Below, in pieces: positions 54,789 through 62,720 of a stretch of 64,000 nt of DNA; positions within the stretch are counted from its first letter, which is position 1; every line of letters begins with the position of its first letter. The translations under genes were made by a program, and so were the position numbers. The notes beneath the pieces are model-generated. The model searched no databases, was not told the DNA's origin, and was given only the letters and a program-made list of their open reading frames with translations. Source of the stretch: Aliiruegeria lutimaris (GTDB lineage: Bacteria > Pseudomonadota > Alphaproteobacteria > Rhodobacterales > Rhodobacteraceae); assembly GCF_900099935.1 (NCBI RefSeq), contig NZ_FNEK01000003.1, positions 62,001 through 126,000 on the forward strand, read 5' to 3'.

Positions 54789-55253
54789 ATGCCACGCAAT
54801 GCCACCCCGCTTGATTCCTTCGATCACGCCATTCTGGATGTGATCTCCACCGATGGCCGGATTGCCGTCACCGACCTTGCGCGCCGGATCGGGCTGTCGA
54901 AGTCGCCAACGCAGGCGCGTCTGAAGCGGCTGGAGGCGGAGGGCTACGTGCTGGGCTACCATGCGCTGCTGGATCCGATCCGGTTGGGGCGGTCGCATGT
55001 GGCCTTTGTCGAGGTGCGGCTCTCGTCAACCAACGAAAAGGCGCTGTCGGAGTTCAACCGCGCGGTGCGCAATGTCCCGGAGGTCGAGCAATGCCACATG
55101 ATCGCAGGCAATTTCGACTACCTGCTCAAGGTGCGCACCGCCGATATCGAGCGTTACCGGCAGGTCATGGCCGAGCGGCTGTCGACGCTGCCGCATGTGG
55201 CCAGCACATCGACTTATGTGGCGATGGAGGCGGTGAAGGAGGGGCATTTCTGA
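54789..55253 (+). CDS. putR: Lrp/AsnC-family regulator, probable PutR
   Basis: A 154-residue regulator with an N-terminal HTH (L-A-R-R-I-G-L-S-K-S-P) and a C-terminal RAM ligand-binding domain (H-V-A-F-V-E-V-R-L, then V-E-Q-C-H-M-I-A-G-N-F-D-Y). It is divergent from putA with 125 bp between the starts, which is the standard layout of a PutR that activates putA in the presence of proline. The ATG at 54789 is favoured over a TTG at 54768. A small lipoprotein gene is convergent, ten bp away. Confidence 0.9.
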   Translation: MPRNATPLDSFDHAILDVISTDGRIAVTDLARRIGLSKSPTQARLKRLEAEGYVLGYHALLDPIRLGRSHVAFVEVRLSSTNEKALSEFNRAVRNVPEVEQCHMIAGNFDYLLKVRTADIERYRQVMAERLSTLPHVASTSTYVAMEAVKEGHF

Positions 55254-55263
55254 GCCCGCCGCG

Positions 55264-55596
55264 TCAGCCGCCGCATGTCTTCAGCAATGGGTGGATTGCC
55301 TTGCGCGTGCGTTTCTCGGCGATGCCGAACGTGGCGCTGTTGGGAATATAGGCGAGGCGCCCGGCGGCATATTCGATATGGCCCTTGTCATACCAGCCGC
55401 TCGGCGGGCCGGCGAGGATCTGCACATTTATCCGCCAACCCTCCGGCGTGGCCTGCGTGGTCTGCCGCAAGCCGGCGCTGTTGAGCTTGGGCAGGATGCA
55501 AGTGTAGCTCGGGCCGGGCCCGCCGCGGGTAACTTCCGCATCGGGTGACGCACAGGCGCCGAACAGGAAAATGGACAGAAGGGCCGCGCACCGCAT
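55264..55596 (-). CDS. Small probable lipoprotein
   Basis: A 110-residue protein with an N-terminal hydrophobic stretch (A-A-L-L-S-I-F) and a near-lipobox L-F-G-A-C15 that would be cleaved before the cysteine and lipidated. The mature part has two more cysteines (C-I-L-P, and the C-terminal T-C-G-G). AAGGAGG precedes the ATG. It is likely anchored on the outer or inner membrane. Function is unknown. Confidence 0.72.
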   Translation of the reverse strand: MRCAALLSIFLFGACASPDAEVTRGGPGPSYTCILPKLNSAGLRQTTQATPEGWRINVQILAGPPSGWYDKGHIEYAAGRLAYIPNSATFGIAEKRTRKAIHPLLKTCGG

Positions 55597-55659
55597 GAAA
55601 CGCCTCCTTGCTCGATCAGGCGCGCGGGGCAGGGCGCGCCGTGCCGTAAGCCTAGCGCG

Positions 55660-55675
55660 TTAACATTTCGTTAGC
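55660..55675. promoter_or_regulatory. CtrA-like site upstream of the lipoprotein gene
   Basis: The sequence is TTAAC, five bases, GTTAGC, one base off the Rhodobacterales CtrA motif TTAAC-N5-GTTAAC. It lies about 64 bp before the lipoprotein ATG at 55596. A single site with one mismatch is weak evidence. Confidence 0.3.
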
Positions 55676-55706
55676 ATTGATTTTTGGGGATTGTGGTTAA
55701 CGCACC

Positions 55707-56729
55707 TTAACGTAACGGGCAGGGGCCGGTCGTTCCCCGCAGGATCAGGGAAGGCGCCACGGTCTCGTGGACGGGCGGTGCCTCCGGGCACGCGATCCGG
55801 TTCAGAAGCAGCCGCGCCGCGTCACGCCCGATCTGTTCCTTGGCCACGCGGACCGAGCTCAGCCCGGGATCGAAATAGACCGATTGCTCAAGGTCGTCAT
55901 GGCCGATGATCGAGATGTCCTGGCCGACGCTGCGCCCCGCCTCGCGACAGGTCGACGCCGCCCCAAGCGCGAGAAGGTCACTGAAACAGGCCACAGCCGT
56001 CACTTCGGGGGCATGCCGCAGGATTCTGTCCATTGCCGCGCGCCCGGCTTCGAGGTTCGTTTCCCGAACCTTCTCGACCATGGCTTCCGTCAATGGCAGG
56101 TCATGCTTCTGAAGCGCCGCCGCGAATCCCTCGCAGCGGCCGGCCGCGGTCGAGGTTTGCTGGCCGCCGCCGATCCAGGCAATCCGCCGATGGCCGAGCC
56201 GCACCAATTCGTCCACGGCCAGCCCGACCCCGAGCGCATCGTCGCTGACAACATGATCGAAACCTTCATCCTCCAGCCTGCGCGTAAAGAAGACGGTAGG
56301 AAAGTTGTTCTGGACGATCGTACGCAACGTGTCCGGGCAGGTACCCTCTACCGGCGACAGCAGCAGACCGGAGGACCCCTGTTCGAGCATCCGGCGGATG
56401 AAACTGTCCTGGATCTCGCATTCCTCGTGCGCATTGCACAGCAGAACGAGCTTGTCGGACTGGCGCAGCTCCCGCTCGATGGCGGTCAGGAATTCAAGGA
56501 AGACCGGGTTGTGCAGGTCGTTGACGCAAATCGAGATATTGTCATTCGTGCCCCGCCGCAGGCTCGCGGCCTGGCGGTTATATATATAGCCAAGTTTCCG
56601 GGCGAGCGCCTTGATCTCTTCGCGCTTTGTCTCGGAGATGCGGGGATGATCGCGCAGTGCCATCGAGACGGCCGAAACCGAGACCCCGGCGGCTTCAGCG
56701 ACGGTCTTCAACGTTATCCGCTTTTGCAT
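55707..56729 (-). CDS. LacI-family repressor of the tct operon
   Basis: A 340-residue LacI-type repressor. The N-terminal HTH and hinge helix are complete (T-L-K-T-V-A-E-A-A-G-V-S-V-S-A-V-S), and the periplasmic-binding-protein-like core follows. GGGAGC precedes the ATG. It is divergent from tctC, and the intergenic space holds a perfect palindromic LacI-type operator, so it very likely controls tctC-tctB-tctA-aldolase. The inducer is probably the transported carboxylate or its product. Confidence 0.93.
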   Translation of the reverse strand: MQKRITLKTVAEAAGVSVSAVSMALRDHPRISETKREEIKALARKLGYIYNRQAASLRRGTNDNISICVNDLHNPVFLEFLTAIERELRQSDKLVLLCNAHEECEIQDSFIRRMLEQGSSGLLLSPVEGTCPDTLRTIVQNNFPTVFFTRRLEDEGFDHVVSDDALGVGLAVDELVRLGHRRIAWIGGGQQTSTAAGRCEGFAAALQKHDLPLTEAMVEKVRETNLEAGRAAMDRILRHAPEVTAVACFSDLLALGAASTCREAGRSVGQDISIIGHDDLEQSVYFDPGLSSVRVAKEQIGRDAARLLLNRIACPEAPPVHETVAPSLILRGTTGPCPLR

Positions 56730-56802
56730 GTCTGCTCCCTCGCGATCCCGGCCTGGGACGGTGTGCTTTGTCGCAGGCGCTCAATCGTTTGACTTCATTC
56801 TT

Positions 56803-56818
56803 GCTGAAACGTTTCAGC
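56803..56818. promoter_or_regulatory. Perfect LacI-type operator
   Basis: A perfect 16-bp palindrome, GCTGAAACGTTTCAGC, between lacI (start 56729) and tctC (start 56931). It carries the central CG step and the A/T-flanked arms typical of LacI-family operators. A TTGACT -35-like element ends nine bases upstream. Confidence 0.85.
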
Positions 56819-56930
56819 GATGCTACCCAAAATCTGCCCGGGCTCTGATTTTCACCTGGAGAGACTCGCCAGTTCGACGGAAATCGGCGGGGTCGGGGAC
56901 CTGAACAACTGTGAATCTTGGGAGGATTCC

Positions 56931-57914
56931 ATGACAAAAGCCCTCAACCGCCTTCTGGGCGCATCTGCAATCGGCCTCACGGCGCTCGTCGCGACTCAGG
57001 CCGCTGCCGAATGCGACTGGAAACCCGAACGCGCCGTGACCTACGTGGTGCCCTGGGGTGCCGGTGGCGGCACCGATGCCAACTCGCGCATGCTCGCCAG
57101 CCTTCTGAGCCAGGAATTCGGCCAGCCCTTCAACGTCGTCAACCGCACCGGCGGCAACGGCGTGACCGGCCACTCCGCCATCGCCCGTGCCAAGCCCGAC
57201 GGCTACACGGTTGGTGCGGTGACCGTCGAGATCAACACCATGCACTGGGTTGGCCTGACGGATCTGACCTATGAGAACGTCACCCCGATCGCGCTCGTCG
57301 ACATCGTTCCCGCCGGCTTCACCGTCGGCAAGGACTCGCCCTTCAACTCGGTGCAGGAAGTTCTCGACGCCGCCAAGGCCGAGCCCGGCAAGCTGACCGG
57401 TTCGGGCACCTCGCAGGGTGGCATCTGGCATCTCGCGCTGGCCGGTCTGCTCAATGCCGAAGGCATGGACCCCGAAGCGATCCGCTGGATCCCGTCGAAG
57501 GGCGCCGCGCCCGCGATGAAAGAACTGATGGCCGGTGGTGTGGACGTTGTGACCGTCGCCCAATCCGAAGCCAAGACGTTGATCGAACAGGGTGAACTGA
57601 AGGGTCTGGGCTACATGCATACCGAGCGTATGGCTGCCCTGCCGGATATCCCGACCACCGCCGAACAGCTGGCCTCCGGTTTCACGCTCGCCGCTTTCAT
57701 CACCGTCTCCGGCCCCGAAGGCCTGGATAAAGAGATCGCCTGCTCCTACGAAAAGGCCGCTCTGAAGGTGATGGCGACCCCCGAATGGGCCGATTTCAAA
57801 GCCTCTCGTGGCGCTGATGTCGTTCTGATGGGCACTGACGATCTGAACGAATTCGTCAAGGCTTCCGATGCTTCGCTGGGTGAAACGATCAAGGCGATCG
57901 GGCTGGCCAAGTAA
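56931..57914 (+). CDS. tctC: TctC periplasmic carboxylate-binding protein
   Basis: A 327-residue substrate-binding protein of a tripartite tricarboxylate transporter. The Sec signal peptide is residues 1-26, cleaved after A-A-A. The mature protein has the TctC features V-P-W-G-A-G-G-G-T-D-A-N, then G-S-G-T-S-Q-G-G. GGGAGG precedes the ATG at 56931; the longer extension crosses the operator region and is rejected. It is first in the tct operon and is followed by an attenuator-like hairpin. The ligand is not known. Confidence 0.94.
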   Translation: MTKALNRLLGASAIGLTALVATQAAAECDWKPERAVTYVVPWGAGGGTDANSRMLASLLSQEFGQPFNVVNRTGGNGVTGHSAIARAKPDGYTVGAVTVEINTMHWVGLTDLTYENVTPIALVDIVPAGFTVGKDSPFNSVQEVLDAAKAEPGKLTGSGTSQGGIWHLALAGLLNAEGMDPEAIRWIPSKGAAPAMKELMAGGVDVVTVAQSEAKTLIEQGELKGLGYMHTERMAALPDIPTTAEQLASGFTLAAFITVSGPEGLDKEIACSYEKAALKVMATPEWADFKASRGADVVLMGTDDLNEFVKASDASLGETIKAIGLAK

Positions 57915-57970
57915 GAACGGGACCAAAAACAAGAACACGACTGGCGTGTCCCTATGGCGCCAATCTCCCT

Positions 57971-58019
57971 GTCCGGGGCGGCAACTCCCTCAACCCCCTC
58001 TCGCTGCCCCGGACCTTTT
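57971..58019 (+). promoter_or_regulatory. Attenuator-like hairpin between tctC and tctB
   Basis: A 9-bp stem (57971-57979 with 58006-58014), a long loop, and CTTTTC at the 3' side. It lies in the 131-bp gap between tctC and tctB. Partial termination here would make much more binding protein than permease. Confidence 0.65.
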
Positions 58020-58045
58020 CTCGCCAATCAGACGAGACCAGACCC

Positions 58046-58516
58046 ATGATAAATAAAGACATAATCACAGGCGTCATCCTAACCGGCGCCGGCGCATGGT
58101 TTGCCTGGGAGGCGCAATCCTTCCCGACCATGGGCGGAATGACCTACGGTCCGGGCCTGTTCCCCACCATCGCCGGACTTGGCCTCGTTCTGTGCGGGGT
58201 GATGATCCTGGTAACCGGGCTCATGCAGCCAGCGGTCGAGGAAGCTCCGGCCGAGACCGGTCCGAAATCGAACTGGCCGCTGATCAACGCGCTCGCCATC
58301 ATCGCCAGCGTGGTCTTCTTCGCGCTCGGGCTCGACCCACTGGGATTCCACGTGGTGGCGTTCCCCGTTCTGCTGGTTTTGCTCCTGCTGTTCCGCATCA
58401 TCTGGTGGAAGGCGCTGCTGCTGGCGGTGTTCGTGACCTTCCTCGTCCACTTCATCTTCTATTCCTTCCTGCATGTGCCCCTGCCTTGGGGACTGCTGGA
58501 ACCGATCGCCTGGTAA
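58046..58516 (+). CDS. tctB: TctB small membrane subunit
   Basis: A 156-residue inner-membrane protein with four hydrophobic segments, the size and layout of TctB. The first helix carries G-V-I-L-T-G-A-G-A-W-F-A, and a Y-G-P-G-L-F-P motif follows, both usual for this family. It lies 12 bp before tctA and after the attenuator-like hairpin. With TctA it forms the permease. The ATG at 58046 has a weak purine-rich site. Confidence 0.9.
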   Translation: MINKDIITGVILTGAGAWFAWEAQSFPTMGGMTYGPGLFPTIAGLGLVLCGVMILVTGLMQPAVEEAPAETGPKSNWPLINALAIIASVVFFALGLDPLGFHVVAFPVLLVLLLLFRIIWWKALLLAVFVTFLVHFIFYSFLHVPLPWGLLEPIAW

Positions 58517-58528
58517 GGAGGCCGTTTC

Positions 58529-60034
58529 ATGCTCTCAGACGTCCTTCTGACGGTACTTGCCCCGAGCAACCTGATCATCATCGCCGCGGCCACCTTCTAT
58601 GGCTGTTTCGTTGGTGCGGTGCCGGGGCTGACAGCCACCATGGCGGTGGCGCTCCTGGTGCCCTTCACCTTTTTTCTCGACCCGATCCCGGCAATCTCGG
58701 CGATCGTGGCCACCACCACGACCGCCATCTTTGCAGGTGACATCTCGGGCACGCTTCTACGCATCCCCGGCACGCCGGCCTCGGCGGCCTATGTGGATGA
58801 CGCGCACGCGCTCTCACAGGCAGGCAAGGCGCGGACATCGCTCTTTGTCTCGCTCATCACTGCCGCCATCGGTGGTGTGATCGGGGTGATCATCCTGATG
58901 CTCGTGGCGCCGCAACTCGCCCGCATCGCGATCAGCTTTTCCAGCTTCGAGACCTTCTGGCTGGCCTGCCTCGGCCTGACATGCGCCATCTTCGTCGGCG
59001 GCGGCACGGTGCCCAAGAGCTTTGCCTCGCTCTGCATCGGCCTGGCAATTGCCTGCGTCGGTATCGACGTGGCGGTCGGGCATCCGCGCTACACTTTCGG
59101 CACCTTCGATCTGCTGGACGGCATCTCCTTCATCCCCGCGATGATCGGTATCTTTGCCTTCTCCGAAGTTCTGCGCAACGTGCAGATCCTCGACAAACCG
59201 GCCGAAACGATCATCCACGCCACCGAAAAGGTCGGCGCGGCAATGAAGGCCGCTCTCGCGGTGGTGTTCAAGTATCCCAAGACGGTTGGCGGCTCCTCCG
59301 TGCTGGGCACGCTCGTGGGCGCGCTGCCCGGGGCAGGGGCCGACATTGCCGCCTGGATCTCCTATGCGCTGACCCGCCGGTTCTCGAAAGATCCGGAGAA
59401 ATTCGGCAAGGGATCGCTCGAAGGCGTGGCCGCCGGTGGATCTGCCAACAACGCGGCCATTGGCGGCGCCTGGACACCGGCGCTCGTTTTCGGCATCCCC
59501 GGCGACTCCGTCACCGCCATCGCCATCGGCGTGCTGCTGCTGAAGGGGCTCACTCCCGGTCCGCGGATCTTCGTTGACCAGCCGGAGCTTACCTCGGCGC
59601 TGTTCGGCTCCTTCCTGGTGGCCAATATCATGATGGTGCCGGTCGGGATCCTGGCGATCCTCGCCTCCACCTTCATCCTGAAGGTGCCGCGCGCGGTCAT
59701 GGCGCCGGTGATCCTGCTCTTCTCCATGGTGGGCGCATTTGCCATTGCCGGCACCGTCACGGCGATCTGGATCGTGCTCGCGCTCGGCCTGATGGGCTAC
59801 TACATGGAAAAAGTCGGCATCCCGCTCGCGCCAGCCATCCTTGGTATCGTGCTAGGCAAGATCATCGAGGACAACTTCATGGTCTCGATGATCAAGGCGC
59901 AGGGCGATCTGAGCGCTTTCTTCGATAGACAATATTCGATGGTTCTCGGCATCATCACGCTTGGCCTCTGGGGACTGCTCGTCCTTCGGAGCATCCGTGA
60001 AATCTCACGGTCGAAACCGCAAACAGAAGGGTAA
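58529..60034 (+). CDS. tctA: TctA large permease subunit
   Basis: A 501-residue inner-membrane permease with about 12 hydrophobic segments. TctA motifs include G-A-V-P-G-L-T-A-T-M near the front, G-A-L-P-G-A-G-A-D-I-A-A-W-I in the middle, and a second copy of the glycine-rich loop. AAGGAGG precedes the ATG. It follows tctB by 12 bp and precedes the aldolase gene by five bp. It should import the carboxylate bound by TctC. Confidence 0.95.
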   Translation: MLSDVLLTVLAPSNLIIIAAATFYGCFVGAVPGLTATMAVALLVPFTFFLDPIPAISAIVATTTTAIFAGDISGTLLRIPGTPASAAYVDDAHALSQAGKARTSLFVSLITAAIGGVIGVIILMLVAPQLARIAISFSSFETFWLACLGLTCAIFVGGGTVPKSFASLCIGLAIACVGIDVAVGHPRYTFGTFDLLDGISFIPAMIGIFAFSEVLRNVQILDKPAETIIHATEKVGAAMKAALAVVFKYPKTVGGSSVLGTLVGALPGAGADIAAWISYALTRRFSKDPEKFGKGSLEGVAAGGSANNAAIGGAWTPALVFGIPGDSVTAIAIGVLLLKGLTPGPRIFVDQPELTSALFGSFLVANIMMVPVGILAILASTFILKVPRAVMAPVILLFSMVGAFAIAGTVTAIWIVLALGLMGYYMEKVGIPLAPAILGIVLGKIIEDNFMVSMIKAQGDLSAFFDRQYSMVLGIITLGLWGLLVLRSIREISRSKPQTEG

Positions 60035-60039
60035 GTGAC

Positions 60040-60849
60040 ATGAAAGGCAGGAATTGGCTGCGCGATCAGATCGCGGGTGGTCGCTGCGTGCGCGCGATCT
60101 GGCTCGACCTGGGAATTCCGTCCATCGCGGAAGCCGCGGTCTGGGCGGGCTGGGATTGCGTTGTGATCGACAACGAGCACGGTCCCGCGGGGCTGGAGAC
60201 CACGATGCACATCATCCGCGCGGTCGAGGCCGCCGGTGGCCACGCCATCGTGCGCGCGCCGTGGAACGACCAGGTCTATCTCAAGCGCCTGCAGGAGATC
60301 GGCGCAAAGTCGATCATGATCCCCATGATCTGCAGTGGCGAACAGGCGAAGGCGGCCGCAGATGCCTGCCGGTACCCGCCGCACGGCACCCGTGGCTATG
60401 CGGCACCCGTGGGTCGGGCGACGCAATACGGCACAAATACCGGCTACCTCGCGACCCATAACGAGGAAACCTTCGTGATCGCCCAGATCGAGCACAAGGA
60501 CGCTATCCCCAACATCGCCGATATCGCGGCGGTCGACGGGATCGACATGCTGTTCCTCGGTCCCAACGACCTTGCGGGCACGGTTGGCCTGCTGGAGCAA
60601 CTGGGCAAGCCCGAGGCCGAGGCGCTGGCCGCCGAGACGGAACGCCGGATCCTGGAGACGGACAAGCTCATGGGCACTGTCTCCCGGCCGGCCTACAACC
60701 ATGCCGAGTTGAAGGAGCGTGGCCATAACCTGATCGTGGGCGAGGTGGATATCCTGCTCATCATGGAGACCTTCCGCAAGGCGAATGCCAAGATGGCCGA
60801 GGCCCTTGGCGACGAGATCGCGAAAGCGGGCGAGACGAAAAACTACTGA
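60040..60849 (+). CDS. HpcH/HpaI-family aldolase
   Basis: A 269-residue class II pyruvate-type aldolase. D-N-E-H45-G-P, R72 in V-R-A-P-W-N-D, and the metal-site context Q-I-E-H fit the HpcH/HpaI fold. Members cleave 4-hydroxy-2-oxo acids such as 4-hydroxy-2-oxoheptanedioate to pyruvate and an aldehyde. It is last in the tct operon, five bases after tctA, so it probably acts on a product of the imported carboxylate. The exact substrate is unknown. Confidence 0.88.
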   Translation: MKGRNWLRDQIAGGRCVRAIWLDLGIPSIAEAAVWAGWDCVVIDNEHGPAGLETTMHIIRAVEAAGGHAIVRAPWNDQVYLKRLQEIGAKSIMIPMICSGEQAKAAADACRYPPHGTRGYAAPVGRATQYGTNTGYLATHNEETFVIAQIEHKDAIPNIADIAAVDGIDMLFLGPNDLAGTVGLLEQLGKPEAEALAAETERRILETDKLMGTVSRPAYNHAELKERGHNLIVGEVDILLIMETFRKANAKMAEALGDEIAKAGETKNY

Positions 60850-60869
60850 GGGAAGTCCGGCCGACAAAG

Positions 60870-60906
60870 CAAGGGCTGTGCCGCGTGGCACGGCCCTTGT
60901 TTTTTT
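60870..60906 (+). terminator. Intrinsic terminator of the tct operon
   Basis: A 13-bp stem (60870-60882 with 60887-60899, one G-T pair), a four-base GCGT loop, then a run of T. It follows the aldolase stop. Confidence 0.9.
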
Positions 60907-61129
60907 GACCCGACGTCGACCGTTGCTGGTTAGTGGTTTGAAGCGTTGCATGCGTGGCAAGTCAACAGATGGGTCAAACAGCCCACGCGACCTGTATTGA
61001 GCCTACGTCGGGCCAAGTGCATCACTATGCTGGTCCTGCTCTGCCAAGGAGTGCCATCCAACCTCGAACCGGTTGTTAGTGGACGATACGGCGAAGGGTG
61101 CCGACGAGCCCATAACAGCCAATGACGGT

Positions 61130-61516
61130 TCAGATTTGGGAGGCGATAGCAGCCTTGTCTATGACAGACCAAACACTCTGGATTTTTCCATCTCGGAACT
61201 CGTAGAACACGTTCTCATCGAACCGAACCCGTTTACCGTTGACGGGGAAGCCAAAGAGCTGACCGATGGGCGTGCAGTCGAAGGCGAGGCGACTGGCGAT
61301 TATCGGCGGATCACTGGCGAGATGGGTGATAGTGAAACAAAGGTCTGGAATCGCAAGGAAATCCTCAACGAGCATAGCCCGATAACCCTTTAGTCCGGTG
61401 GTCTTGCCGTTGTACTCGACTTGATCGGCAACATAGCGGTGAAGGTTTTCCCAGTCTTGTTTGTTCAAGCACGCTATATATGCACGATAAGCGCCTTTCA
61501 TTTCTTCTGAGGTCAT
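61130..61516 (-). CDS. SnoaL-like ester cyclase family protein
   Basis: A 128-residue alpha+beta cone-fold protein of the SnoaL/NTF2-like type. W-E-N-L-H-R-Y-V-A-D-Q-V near the front, D-L-C-F-T-I-T in the middle and the late F-D-E-N-V-F-Y-E-F-R-D-G-K-I fit the family. AAGGAG precedes the ATG at 61516. It lies in a region visibly less GC-rich than the rest of the window, between two intergenic stretches without genes, which suggests later acquisition. The reaction is unknown; many SnoaL-like proteins are not cyclases. Confidence 0.75.
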   Translation of the reverse strand: MTSEEMKGAYRAYIACLNKQDWENLHRYVADQVEYNGKTTGLKGYRAMLVEDFLAIPDLCFTITHLASDPPIIASRLAFDCTPIGQLFGFPVNGKRVRFDENVFYEFRDGKIQSVWSVIDKAAIASQI

Positions 61517-61691
61517 GAACTCTCCTTGGCCCCTTGGTCTTGTAGACTGAATTGAAAGTGTTCCCGCCCGCAAATTCGATTTTCGAATTGGTATGTCGGG
61601 TTAAGTCGTACCCTCAGCGAATGTCCGTACAGTCGGAAAAGTATGTACGCCGAAAGGAACACGAACCGTGTTGGTTTTGTGCCCACAACCA

Positions 61692-61740
61692 CAAAAAGAA
61701 AATGCCAAAGACCACGCCGCCTAAAGCGGTCGTGGCCTTT
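61692..61740 (-). terminator. Intrinsic terminator of the DUF882 gene
   Basis: A stem of 61710-61720 with 61726-61737 (one bulge), then on the minus strand a TTT and a later TTTTCTTTTT run. It lies about 50 bp past the stop at 61785. Confidence 0.65.
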
Positions 61741-61784
61741 CAAGGTGTGAGTGGTCTTGTCCGGTCAGGGACAGGAAGGTCGCG

Positions 61785-62357
61785 TTAGCCGTTCCAGCTG
61801 CGGACGACGCCGCAATCCATATGCACGAAGTTGGAGCCGCGATAGGTGCCGACACCGCCGCCGCCGCAGGCTTGAGCAGCCTTGGCGACCTGGTAGATCG
61901 AGCGATTTCCGAGGCGAAGATCGGCCGCCTGGCCCCGCATGTGGAGGGAATTCTTGGCCACGCCGCGCGAACGCGAGCGGAGCATCGCATTGGTGGCGGG
62001 CGAGCGGTAGCCCGACAGGAGCATGTAGGGCTCGGAACTGTCGGTCAGGTTATGCGCGGCGGCCATGATGTCGATCGTCCGCGTGTCGATGGTCTTGACC
62101 TCGTTGCGACGCCAGTCGCGCATGAAGGCGTTGATCTCTTTCAGCGCATCCTTGATGTAGCTTCCCTCGATCCAATAGATGGTATCCATCGTCTCGCCGG
62201 TACGGCCGTTATACATCTTCAGGCGGCGGATATCTCCCGCGCCCCGAAGGAAACCAGCTGCATTCGAAAATGTTGGCGCTGCCACAACGGCGGTCGCCGC
62301 GAACGCGGACAATATGCCACGTCGAGTAATGCCCTTAAGGGCTGACTTTTCTGTCAT
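61785..62357 (-). CDS. DUF882/YcbK-like secreted murein-related protein
   Basis: A 190-residue protein with a twin-arginine signal (T-R-R-G-I-L-S-A-F) followed by a hydrophobic core and a cleavage site near A-N-A-A. The mature part is a DUF882, M15-peptidase-like domain with zinc-ligand candidates in H-M-R-G-Q-A-A-D and F-V-H-M-D. It is exported by the Tat system and may act on peptidoglycan. It is divergent from a YcbB-like L,D-transpeptidase, as in E. coli ycbK/ycbB. Confidence 0.88.
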   Translation of the reverse strand: MTEKSALKGITRRGILSAFAATAVVAAPTFSNAAGFLRGAGDIRRLKMYNGRTGETMDTIYWIEGSYIKDALKEINAFMRDWRRNEVKTIDTRTIDIMAAAHNLTDSSEPYMLLSGYRSPATNAMLRSRSRGVAKNSLHMRGQAADLRLGNRSIYQVAKAAQACGGGGVGTYRGSNFVHMDCGVVRSWNG

Positions 62358-62720
62358 CGGTCCTTGCCTGTCCCGTTTCTCTTTCCGTTTCCGCTGTTTC
62401 GCGGATTATTCACACCTCATCCCCAGGCGTGCCAGATTGATGCCACAAACCGATTCTGCTTCCAAGTGCGCATTTCGCGCCGCAGGTCGGTGTGGCCTGA
62501 AATAGGCAGAAACCTGCTGAGAAAGCGCTAACAAGAGTAAATTTTCCCTTTCCTGTTCGGCATGTGCGCAAGCGAAGTGCAGGAAAGTCACATCCGCGGT
62601 GTGCGGGTGCAACAGCATCCGGGCAAGGATCTGCCCTCCGGCAGTTGGGCGTGGACTTGACCCGCAGGCTCGTGGAATGCTCGAGGAATCTTGCGAATAG
62701 GAATTTTTGAGGGATTTCCC
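62358..62720. other. Divergent intergenic region of DUF882 and ldt genes
   Basis: A stretch of 363 bp without a gene. It should hold both promoters. No CtrA box, terminator or tRNA was recognised. Confidence 0.6.

Noticed and set aside
60930-61130. Possible transposase remnant
   Set aside because: Short fragments in this stretch looked superficially like transposase pieces, but no frame gave a sustained match.
61552-61788. Open frame in the less GC-rich region
   Set aside because: It has no ribosome binding site, covers the terminator of the DUF882 gene, and its codon use is not coding-like.
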